NCBI GenBank assembly: GCA_934590165.1 | Contig: CAKTOO010000010.1 | Location: 1 to 64,000 of the forward strand | Direction of reading: 5' to 3' | Length of the DNA: 64,000 bases | DNA from: an uncultured Dysosmobacter sp. | GTDB lineage: Bacteria; Bacillota; Clostridia; Oscillospirales; Oscillospiraceae | Part shown: positions 57,706-64,000 of the stretch, in pieces | Position numbering within the stretch: position 1 is the stretch's first letter | Layout: each line of letters starts with the position of its first letter | The notes under the pieces: model-generated | Databases searched by the model: none | The model's input: only the letters and a program-made list of their open reading frames with translations | Told to the model about the DNA's origin: nothing | Position numbers and translations under genes: made by a program

Positions 57706-59097
57706 TCAGGAAAGCCCACTCATCCGCCTGCGGAAAATACGGACAATGAGCCTCACAGCTGCGCAGCATGCTGCCGCCTCCGCAATGGGAAAGGCCAGCC
57801 ATACCAAAGAGGCGGCGTCCGGCAGCCGGGAGAGGGCCCAGGCCAGAGGGAGCGCCACCAGGATCATCCGCAGAAATGAAATGAGCAGGGAGGACAGGCC
57901 GCTGCCAAGCGCCTGACAGACACCCTGCAAAATGATGTTGGCCCCGGCGAAGAAAAAGCCGCAGGTGATGATGCGCAGGGCCGTGACGCACAGTTCCACC
58001 GCCTCGCCGGAAAGGGAGAAGCACCCGACGATCTGCCGGGCGAAGCATTGCAGCAGCAAGATGCCGCAGCCCATGATAACAGACACGGTGGTAAGGCCGC
58101 AGCGAATGGCCTCCCGGATGCGGTCTTTTTCCCGCGCGCCGTAATTGTAGGAGATGATGGGCACGGAGGCGTTGTTCAGGCCGAAGGCGGGCATGAAGAT
58201 GAAGTTTTGCAGCTTGTAATAGATGCCGTAGGCGGTGACAGCAGTGGAGGAGATGGTCCCCAAAATCAGATTCATGTCATAGGTCATAAAGGAGGTCAGC
58301 GCCTGCATAACGATGGCGGGACCGCCCACGGTGTAGATCTGTCGGATGACGGCGGCGGAGGGACGGAGCATGGCAAGGCTGTTGGTGAGCTCTTTATTCT
58401 TTCGGAAGTGCAGGAGCGCCGCCACAGCCAAAGACGCGCACTGGCCGATGACCGTGGCGATGGCCGCTCCGGCGGTGCCCATGGCCGGCAGGCCGCAGTA
58501 TCCAAATATGAACATGGGGTCCAGGACCAGATTTGTCAGGGAGCCGGTCAGCTGCCCGAGCATGGCGGCGGTGGTCTGTCCGGTGGCCTGGAGCAGCTTT
58601 TCAAAGCACATGTAGCCGATGGTGCCGAAGGAGCCCAGTGTCACGATGCGGAGATAGGAAATGCCGAAGGCGGCGATCACCGGGTCGCTGGTCTGGCTGC
58701 GCAGGTATGCCTCCGCCCCCAGCAGGGCGAACAGCAAAACCGCCAGGTAATAGCAGATGCTCAAAAACATGGCGTTTCCCGCGATGCGGCTGGCCTGCCG
58801 GTAGTCTTTCCTGCCAAGGCTGCGGGAGAGGGTGGCGTTGACGCCCACACCGGTGCCCACGCACAGGGCCATGATGAACATCTGGACGGGAAAGGCCAGC
58901 GTCAGGGCATTCACCGCTTTGTCGCCGGCGTTGGCGATGAGGGCGGTATCGGGAATGTAGGATACGAACAGGCTGTCCACCACGTTATAAAGCGCCTGCA
59001 CCAGCATGGACAGCATCATGGGCGCGCCCATGGACAGCAGCAGGCGGGGAATGGGCACGATGCCCATTTTGTTGGGACTGGGTGTGGGTTGTTCCAT
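57706..59097 (-). CDS. MATE family efflux transporter
   Basis: A 463-residue exporter with twelve predicted helices in two homologous halves (first half opens LLLSMGAPMMLSMLVQALYNVVDSLFVSYI; second half has GGPAIVMQALTSFMTYDMNLILG). Prokaryotic MATE proteins of this DinF/MepA-like group expel drugs or metabolites using sodium or protons. AGGAGG lies 5 nt before the ATG, directly after a terminator in the leader, so expression is probably controlled by transcription attenuation. The inducer is unknown. Confidence 0.92.
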   Translation of the reverse strand: MEQPTPSPNKMGIVPIPRLLLSMGAPMMLSMLVQALYNVVDSLFVSYIPDTALIANAGDKAVNALTLAFPVQMFIMALCVGTGVGVNATLSRSLGRKDYRQASRIAGNAMFLSICYYLAVLLFALLGAEAYLRSQTSDPVIAAFGISYLRIVTLGSFGTIGYMCFEKLLQATGQTTAAMLGQLTGSLTNLVLDPMFIFGYCGLPAMGTAGAAIATVIGQCASLAVAALLHFRKNKELTNSLAMLRPSAAVIRQIYTVGGPAIVMQALTSFMTYDMNLILGTISSTAVTAYGIYYKLQNFIFMPAFGLNNASVPIISYNYGAREKDRIREAIRCGLTTVSVIMGCGILLLQCFARQIVGCFSLSGEAVELCVTALRIITCGFFFAGANIILQGVCQALGSGLSSLLISFLRMILVALPLAWALSRLPDAASLVWLAFPIAEAAACCAAVRLIVRIFRRRMSGLS

Positions 59098-59102
59098 AAT
59101 GA

Positions 59103-59148
59103 CCTCCTAAAAACAAAAAAGACGTGCAAGCCTCCCAGCTTGCACGTC
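59103..59148 (-). promoter_or_regulatory. Transcription attenuator in the MATE leader
   Basis: Between the promoter and the ribosome site lies a perfect 10-bp stem GACGTGCAAG/CTTGCACGTC (59121-59130 with 59139-59148), followed leftward by T6GT5 (59110-59120) and then AGGAGG (59103-59108). It is an intrinsic terminator that must be read through for the gene to be expressed. Confidence 0.85.
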
Positions 59149-59179
59149 CAAATGGCGACGGTCGCGTCTGTCGGGTGCC

Positions 59180-59209
59180 ATTATACAAAGGGAGGGCGGG
59201 ATTTGTCAA
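59180..59209 (-). promoter_or_regulatory. MATE promoter
   Basis: Leftward TTGACA (59204-59209), 18 nt, TATAAT (59180-59185). Both boxes are consensus, so transcription initiation should be strong and control left to the attenuator. Confidence 0.85.
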
Positions 59210-59251
59210 GCAAATAATACAGCTTCGCCGGGGAGAAGCAGCAGAAAGAAT

Positions 59252-59280
59252 TTGAATTATACAGGGAGATATACTATAAT
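59252..59280 (+). promoter_or_regulatory. Promoter of the ymfF-ymfH-lgt-folD operon
   Basis: TTGAAT (59252-59257), 17 nt, TATAAT (59275-59280). The -35 coincides with a TTG that automatic callers would take as the ymfF start. Confidence 0.75.
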
Positions 59281-59317
59281 GTCTTCTAGAATGGAATCTG
59301 CCAAAGGAGTTGAGCAT

Positions 59318-60586
59318 GTGGAAGTGACCAGAACTCAGCTGGCGGAGGGCGTATACCTCACCTATCTGCCGGCCCGGAAATTCAAAACCAGCCTGTTGTC
59401 CGCCCAATTCGTGACGCCGCTGCGGTCGGAGACGGTCTCCGGCAACGCCCTGCTGCCGGCTATTTTGCGCCGGGGCACGGTCAGCTGCCCGGACCTGGGG
59501 GCCCTGTCCGCCCGGCTGGATAACCTGTACGGCGCCCGTATCGACTATACCGTCCGCAAAAAGGGCGAAAACCAGTGCGTGGGCTTTGTGGCCAGTTTTA
59601 TCGATGACAGCTTTACCCCCGGATGGGAAAAGCTGCTGGAGCCGGTGGCGGAGCTTTTGGGTGAGCTGGTTTGTGACCCTGTCACCCAGCACGGGCGGTT
59701 CGTGCCGGCCTATTTTGAAAGCGAACAAACAAACCTCATCGACGCCATCCGCAGCATCGTCAACGACAAGCGGGACTATGCCGATTCCCGCCTTTTGCAG
59801 GAAATGTGCGCCGGAGAGCCCTACGGCATCAGCCGCCTGGGCAGCGAAAAGCAGGCGGAGCGGCTCCAGCCCCAGAAGCTGTACGCCCAGTACGGCCAGC
59901 TCATCGCCACCAGCCAACTGGAGCTGTTTTACAGCGGCAGCGCCTCCATGGAGCGGGTGGAGCGGGCTTTGCGGTCGGCATTTTCCACGTTGCCCCGGGA
60001 GAATATCCGGGAGATCGCTTTGGCGGCGGACCACCCCAAGCCGGCGGAGCCGAAGCTGGTGGAGGAGGAGATGGATGTGACCCAGGGAAAGTTGGGCATG
60101 GGCTTCACCTGCGGAAGCGATGATACCGCCGCCCTGCTGATGGGCAACACCCTCTTTGGAGGCAGCAGCAATTCCAAGCTGTTTTTGAATGTACGGGAAA
60201 AGCTGTCGCTGTGCTATTTCGCCTCGTCACTGTACCACCGCCAAAAGGGCATCATCACCGTGTCCTCCGGCATTGAGTTTGAAAATTACCAGAAGGCCTA
60301 CGACGAGATCATGCGCCAGCTGGAGGCTGTCCAGAAGGGGGAGCTGGAGGACTGGGAGCTGGAGAGCGCCCGCAGCGTACTGCTGAACGCCTATGCCTCC
60401 ATGGGAGATTCCCAGGGCAAGCTGGAGAACTTCTATATCGGACAGGCCGCCACCGGCCAGGAGGAGACGCCGGAGCTGCTGGCCCGCCAGGTGCGGGAGG
60501 TTTCCCTCCAGCGGATCTTGGACGCCATGGCCACTGTGTCCCTGGATACGGTGTACTTCCTGAAGGGAAAGGAGGCGCAGGCATGA
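59318..60586 (+). CDS. M16-family protein, YmfF-like
   Basis: A 422-residue insulinase-fold protein without the zinc HxxEH motif, so probably the non-catalytic half of a YmfF/YmfH pair. The C-terminal half has TLFGGSSNSKLFLNVREKLSLCYFASS, the conserved R/Y region that shapes the substrate pocket of M16 dimers. GTG at 59318 with AAAGGAG 8 nt upstream is the best start; longer frames would begin inside the promoter. It overlaps the catalytic partner by 4 nt. Confidence 0.88.
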   Translation: MEVTRTQLAEGVYLTYLPARKFKTSLLSAQFVTPLRSETVSGNALLPAILRRGTVSCPDLGALSARLDNLYGARIDYTVRKKGENQCVGFVASFIDDSFTPGWEKLLEPVAELLGELVCDPVTQHGRFVPAYFESEQTNLIDAIRSIVNDKRDYADSRLLQEMCAGEPYGISRLGSEKQAERLQPQKLYAQYGQLIATSQLELFYSGSASMERVERALRSAFSTLPRENIREIALAADHPKPAEPKLVEEEMDVTQGKLGMGFTCGSDDTAALLMGNTLFGGSSNSKLFLNVREKLSLCYFASSLYHRQKGIITVSSGIEFENYQKAYDEIMRQLEAVQKGELEDWELESARSVLLNAYASMGDSQGKLENFYIGQAATGQEETPELLARQVREVSLQRILDAMATVSLDTVYFLKGKEAQA

Positions 60587-61848
60587 AACAGACCTTTTAC
60601 GAGCGCATCGGCGAGGCCGTCTGCCGGGAGACGCTGCCCAACGGCCTGCGCATCAACATCGTGCCCAAGCGGGACTATGCCAAGAGCTATGCCTTTTTCG
60701 CCACCCGCTACGGCGGCATGGATACCCGTTTCTGCCTGAACGGCAAGTGGCTGGATACTCCGGCGGGCATCGCCCACTACCTGGAGCATAAGATGTTCGA
60801 CACCAAGGAGGGCAATGCCCTTCAGGAGCTGGCCAAAAACGGCGCGGAGCCCAATGCCTTTACCTCCAACGCCATCACCGGCTATTATTTTGATTCCACC
60901 ACCCATTTTGAGGAAAACCTGGAGACCTTGCTGTCCTTCGTGTCCGTGCCTTATTTCACGGAGGAGAGCGTGGCCAAGGAGCAGGGCATCATCGGCCAGG
61001 AGATCCGCATGATCGAGGACAACCCCGACTGGCAGATCTACACCCGGATGATGAAGGCCCTGTATGCCGCCAGCACTGCCCGGACCTCCATTGCCGGCAC
61101 GGTGGAGAGCATCTCCCACATCACGGTGGAGACTCTGTACGACTGCCACAAGGCGTTTTATACGCCCTCCAACATGGTGCTTACCGTGGTGGGCAACGTG
61201 GACCCGATCCATGTGGTGGACATTGCCCGCCGCGTTCTGCCCCGGGAGGGCGGCCCCGCCATCCCCCGGGATTACGGCACGGAGCCGGCGCAGGTGGCCG
61301 AAAAGGAGACAAAGCTTGCCATGGAGGTGTCCTGCCCCCAGTTTTTGACGGGCTTCAAATGCACCCCTGCGGAGGACGGCGAGGGATATATGCGCCAAAG
61401 CCTCATCGGTGACATGGCCTGCGACATCCTGCTGGGAGATTCCAGTCCCCTGTACCTGCGGCTCTATGACCAGGGACTCATCAACACCAGCTTCGGCGGC
61501 GCCTATGAGATGATGCCCGGCGTGGCGTACCTGTACGCCGGCGGTGACAGCAAGGACGCCCGGGCCGTCACGGCGGAGATCCAGAAGGAAGCGATCCGGC
61601 TGGTGGAGGAGGGCATCGATGAGGACTTCTACCAGCGGGTGCGGCGAGCCTCCTTCGGCTCCAACCTCCGGGGCTTGAACTCCTTTGAGAATATCGCGGT
61701 ATCCCTGTCGGAGGGATACTTCCATGGGTATGACCCCTTCCGGTTCCCCCAGGTATTCGATACGATCACGAAAGATGACATCACGGCGTTCCTGCGGGAG
61801 AATCTGACCGCTGACCGGGCGGTCCTCAGCGAGATCGTGCCCAAGTGA
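60583..61848 (+). CDS. M16-family zinc peptidase, YmfH-like
   Basis: A 421-residue M16 peptidase with the inverted zinc motif HYLEH (His65, Glu68, His69) and the downstream Glu in GQEIRMIEDNPDW. Together with the preceding inactive subunit it should make a clam-shell protease that degrades peptides. In Bacillus the ymfF-ymfH pair lies in a similar setting. It starts in a 4-nt overlap and is followed 22 nt later by lgt. Confidence 0.92.
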   Translation: MKQTFYERIGEAVCRETLPNGLRINIVPKRDYAKSYAFFATRYGGMDTRFCLNGKWLDTPAGIAHYLEHKMFDTKEGNALQELAKNGAEPNAFTSNAITGYYFDSTTHFEENLETLLSFVSVPYFTEESVAKEQGIIGQEIRMIEDNPDWQIYTRMMKALYAASTARTSIAGTVESISHITVETLYDCHKAFYTPSNMVLTVVGNVDPIHVVDIARRVLPREGGPAIPRDYGTEPAQVAEKETKLAMEVSCPQFLTGFKCTPAEDGEGYMRQSLIGDMACDILLGDSSPLYLRLYDQGLINTSFGGAYEMMPGVAYLYAGGDSKDARAVTAEIQKEAIRLVEEGIDEDFYQRVRRASFGSNLRGLNSFENIAVSLSEGYFHGYDPFRFPQVFDTITKDDITAFLRENLTADRAVLSEIVPK

Positions 61849-61870
61849 CCCAAGAAAGGAAGTAACCCAA

Positions 61871-62875
61871 TTGACAGCTTTGAGTAATATGCCCATCAGC
61901 TTTCCCGGCCTGTTCGGCGACTGGGAGTGCAACATCGACCCCATCGCCATCCACATCGGCCACGGCGTATATTGGTATGGTATCATCCTGGCCCTGGGAA
62001 TGCTGGCGGGCTTGCTGCTTTGCATGAAGCAGGCCAAGCACTTTGGCCTGACGGAGGACAACGTGCTGGACATGGTGCTGTGGGCGGTGCCCGCCTGCAT
62101 CGTCGGCGCCCGGCTCTACTATGTTCTGTTTTACCTGGACCTGTACCGGACGGCAGACGGCGGACTGGACTGGGGCAGTATGGTCGCCATTTGGGACGGC
62201 GGCCTCGCCATTTACGGCGCCGTCATCATGGGCTTTGCGGTGGCGGTCCTGTATACCCGGAAAAAGAAGCTGAAGCTCTGGGCCATGACGGACCTGTGCG
62301 TCATGGGGCTGCTCATCGGCCAGTCCATTGGCCGGTGGGGTAATTTTGTGAACCGGGAGGCCTTTGGCGCCGAGACCACCCTGCCCTGGCGGATGCGCCT
62401 GTGGACCAGCACCTATCAGTATATTGAAGTACACCCCACCTTTTTTTATGAGAGCCTTTGGAATCTGATCGGCTTGCTGCTGGTGCTGTTTGTCATCACC
62501 AAGGGCCGCCGGTTTGATGGCGAAAATACCTGTTTTTACTTCCTGTGGTACGGCCTTGGCCGCACTTGGATAGAGAGCCTGCGGACGGACAGCCTGTATC
62601 TGTTTGACTGGACGTTCATGGGCTCACCCATCCGGGTCTCCCAGGCGCTGAGCATCGTGCTGGTGGTGGTTTCTGCCTGTATACTGGTGGTCAACCTCCA
62701 CTTCCGGCGCCATGATCCGGCGGACCTGCTGGTAAACCAGGTGGCCGCCAGAGAAGCAGATGCTTTGGAGGAGGCTCCGGAAGGGGAAACGGCTCCGGAG
62801 GAACATGAAACTTTGGATACGGCGGAGCGCCGGACAGATGAACGGGAGGAAACAAGCGATGGCAGTGAGAATTGA
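61871..62875 (+). CDS. lgt: Prolipoprotein diacylglyceryl transferase
   Basis: A 334-residue membrane enzyme that adds diacylglycerol from phosphatidylglycerol to the lipobox Cys of prolipoproteins. The signature IGRWGNFVNREAFG (with essential Arg and Asn), HGVYWYGIILALG near the N-terminus and YPTFFYESLWN-like VHPTFFYESLWNLIG are all present; seven helices are expected. The C-terminal about 55 residues form an extra acidic tail (Glu-rich, EEAPEGETAPEEHE) beyond the usual length. TTG at 61871 with AAGGAAG upstream is the best start. It overlaps folD. Confidence 0.94.
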   Translation: MTALSNMPISFPGLFGDWECNIDPIAIHIGHGVYWYGIILALGMLAGLLLCMKQAKHFGLTEDNVLDMVLWAVPACIVGARLYYVLFYLDLYRTADGGLDWGSMVAIWDGGLAIYGAVIMGFAVAVLYTRKKKLKLWAMTDLCVMGLLIGQSIGRWGNFVNREAFGAETTLPWRMRLWTSTYQYIEVHPTFFYESLWNLIGLLLVLFVITKGRRFDGENTCFYFLWYGLGRTWIESLRTDSLYLFDWTFMGSPIRVSQALSIVLVVVSACILVVNLHFRRHDPADLLVNQVAAREADALEEAPEGETAPEEHETLDTAERRTDEREETSDGSEN

Positions 62876-63701
62876 CGGCAAGGCCCTGGCGGCCAAAGTG
62901 AAGGCCCGGGCGGCGGAGGGGGCGAAGGACCTGCCCCGCAAGCCCGGCCTGGCGGTGATTTTGGTGGGCGATAATCAGGCCTCCCGTGTCTATGTCACCG
63001 GCAAGGAAAAGGACTGCGCCGAGTGCGGCTTTTTGAGTTTTGAGTACAAGTTGCCGGCAGAGACCACCCAGGCGGAGCTGCTGGGGCTCATTGACCGGCT
63101 CAACGGTGACGAAGCGGTGGATGGCATCCTGGTACAGCTTCCTCTGCCGGAACATCTGAACGAGGACCAGGTCCTGAACGCTATTCACCCGGAGAAGGAT
63201 GTGGATTGCTTCCATCCCTTCAACGTGGGACGGCTGGTCATCGGTGACCCGGTGTTCCTGCCCTGCACGCCTGCCGGCGTCATGGAGATGCTGAAGGAGT
63301 ATGACATCCCCGTGGCCGGGAAGCACTGCGTGGTGCTGGGCCGCAGCAACATCGTGGGCAAGCCCATGGGTGCGCTGCTGTTGCAGCAGAGCGGTACCGT
63401 CACCACCTGCCATTCCCGGACACCGGACCTGGCGTCCTTTACCCGCCAGGCGGACATTCTGGTGTCCGCCGTGGGCCGGGTGGGCCTTGTCACTGGCGAC
63501 ATGGTGAAAAAGGGTGCTGTGGTCATTGATGTGGCCATGAACCGCAACGCCGAGGGCAAGCTCTGCGGCGATGTGGACTACCCCTCTGTGGAGCCCAAGG
63601 CCTCTTACATCACGCCGGTCCCCGGCGGCGTGGGTCCCATGACTCGAGCCATGCTGATGGAAAACCTGCTGACTGCCGCCCGGCGGCACCAGGGCAAGTA
63701 A
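62859..63701 (+). CDS. folD: Bifunctional methylenetetrahydrofolate dehydrogenase/cyclohydrolase
   Basis: A 280-residue FolD that interconverts 5,10-methylene-, methenyl- and 10-formyl-tetrahydrofolate. Family marks are ASRVYVTGKEKDCAECGF (catalytic Tyr and Lys), GILVQLPLPEHLNEDQVLNAIHPEKDVDCFHP, the Rossmann segment VVLGRSNIVGKPM, and the ending TPVPGGVGPMTRAMLMENLL. GGGAGGA supports the ATG at 62859, which lies inside the end of lgt (17-nt overlap). Last gene of the operon. Confidence 0.96.
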   Translation: MAVRIDGKALAAKVKARAAEGAKDLPRKPGLAVILVGDNQASRVYVTGKEKDCAECGFLSFEYKLPAETTQAELLGLIDRLNGDEAVDGILVQLPLPEHLNEDQVLNAIHPEKDVDCFHPFNVGRLVIGDPVFLPCTPAGVMEMLKEYDIPVAGKHCVVLGRSNIVGKPMGALLLQQSGTVTTCHSRTPDLASFTRQADILVSAVGRVGLVTGDMVKKGAVVIDVAMNRNAEGKLCGDVDYPSVEPKASYITPVPGGVGPMTRAMLMENLLTAARRHQGK

Positions 63702-63713
63702 GAGTTGATAATG

Positions 63714-63750
63714 AAAAACCTCCGTGCCAGTTTACGGCACGGAGGTTTTT
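63714..63750. terminator. Terminator of the ymfF-folD operon
   Basis: A 15-bp stem with A5/T5 ends (63714-63728 with 63736-63750), loop AGTTTAC. Confidence 0.92.
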
Positions 63751-63759
63751 TTGCAGAGC

Positions 63760-64000
63760 TCAGTCCCGGTCTACGGCGGGGCGGAAGCGGCGGAGGCTGC
63801 GACAGTTGTACAGAGGAAGGCCCACCGCCAGCGCCAGGCACAGGCCGCTTGCTACGTCGAGCACGGAATGCTGCTTGATAAACAGGGTGGACAGGCAGAT
63901 GAGGACTGCCAGAATGGTGACAGCCTCCCGCGGGAGCTTCCGGCCTTGCAGAGAGGGGGTATTTCTCACAGCCCAGGCGGCACCGATGGCTCCCACCACA
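63760..64000 (-). CDS. PAP2-family phosphatase, C-terminal part
   Basis: The last 79 or so residues of a membrane phosphatase. Two helices (VTILAVLICLSTLFI and then VASGLCLALAVGLPLY) enclose KQHSVLDVASG, the third PAP2 motif with catalytic His and Asp. The gene continues past the window edge; the ATG at 63999 is probably internal. Homologues dephosphorylate undecaprenyl pyrophosphate or other lipid phosphates. It converges with folD. Confidence 0.75.
   Translation of the reverse strand, partial: VVGAIGAAWAVRNTPSLQGRKLPREAVTILAVLICLSTLFIKQHSVLDVASGLCLALAVGLPLYNCRSLRRFRPAVDRD

Noticed and set aside
1..64000. CRISPR arrays, insertion sequences, prophage or integrative elements
   Set aside because: I saw no regularly spaced repeats, transposase or integrase motifs, or terminal inverted repeats anywhere in the window.

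Overview
The window is about 64 kb of GC-rich chromosome from a Gram-positive anaerobe, most likely a gut clostridium of the Oscillospiraceae (Flavonifractor, Oscillibacter or Lawsonibacter type). This placement is inferred from gene content and was not computed. The evidence is: strong AGGAGG ribosome sites and TTGACA/TATAAT promoters; Bacillota-specific genes (ylxM-ffh-rpsP-khpA, ymfF/ymfH, the RsiV anti-sigma family, PadR, KtrAB, a SleB-type cortex hydrolase, a G5/3D-domain protein); oxygen-sensitive or anaerobic enzymes (selenium-type xanthine dehydrogenase, a ferredoxin-like aldo/keto reductase, diaminopropionate ammonia-lyase, ATP-type PEP carboxykinase); and no outer-membrane genes. No phage, insertion sequence, CRISPR array or rRNA is visible. 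A tRNA 3' end opens the window.

Layout. 0-5.5 kb: DnaQ-like exonuclease, then a TetR-controlled MacAB-like efflux operon with a double operator in its promoter. 5.5-8.1 kb: a membrane-anchored YiiX-like enzyme divergent from a SigV/RsiV-type ECF sigma and anti-sigma pair. 8.2-13.1 kb: tRNA-editing deacylase, cysteine synthase, NADP glutamate dehydrogenase, a TIGR04255 protein and a spore-cortex hydrolase. 13.1-14.5 kb: PadR regulator with a broken partner gene. 14.5-18.1 kb: aconitase-isocitrate dehydrogenase operon, which together with glutamate dehydrogenase makes the oxidative arm leading to glutamate. 18.2-26.2 kb: nicotinamidase-like hydrolase, sodium-coupled transporter, an HTH-desulfoferrodoxin fusion coupled to a dead acetyltransferase, adenine deaminase, tyrosine phosphatase, and a second ECF sigma with a large membrane partner. 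26.4-28.7 kb: potassium uptake (KtrB/KtrA). 28.7-41.7 kb: thiamine pyrophosphokinase; a purine and molybdenum-hydroxylase region (Se-type xanthine dehydrogenase, MocA-like cytidylyltransferase, xdhABC); two tandem M20 peptidases; a cytidylate-kinase-like protein; a ModE-like regulator divergent from an Fe-S aldo/keto reductase. 41.8-43.5 kb: a broken HTH-membrane regulator. 43.5-48.1 kb: pckA, rsmA, HAD phosphatase, G5/3D cell-wall protein. 48.6-51.2 kb: diaminopropionate ammonia-lyase and an unknown membrane protein. 51.2-55.3 kb: a ribosome and secretion block (trmD, rimM, khpA, rpsP, ffh, ylxM), interrupted by a terminator and a small ORF. 55.4-64 kb: DUF819 transporter with dipeptidase, MATE exporter with an attenuator leader, the ymfF-ymfH-lgt-folD operon, and a partial PAP2 phosphatase.

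Two themes stand out. First, regulation can be read directly: operators sit inside promoter spacers (tetR, padR, pckA), both ECF sigma genes carry ECF-type promoters, one promoter pair shares a self-complementary -35 box, and a transcription attenuator lies ahead of the MATE gene. Second, three clear genes and one possible tiny gene are broken by point stops or 1-nt frameshifts. Two of the three clear ones encode regulator-linked or sensor-like membrane proteins, which suggests recent decay or consensus errors.
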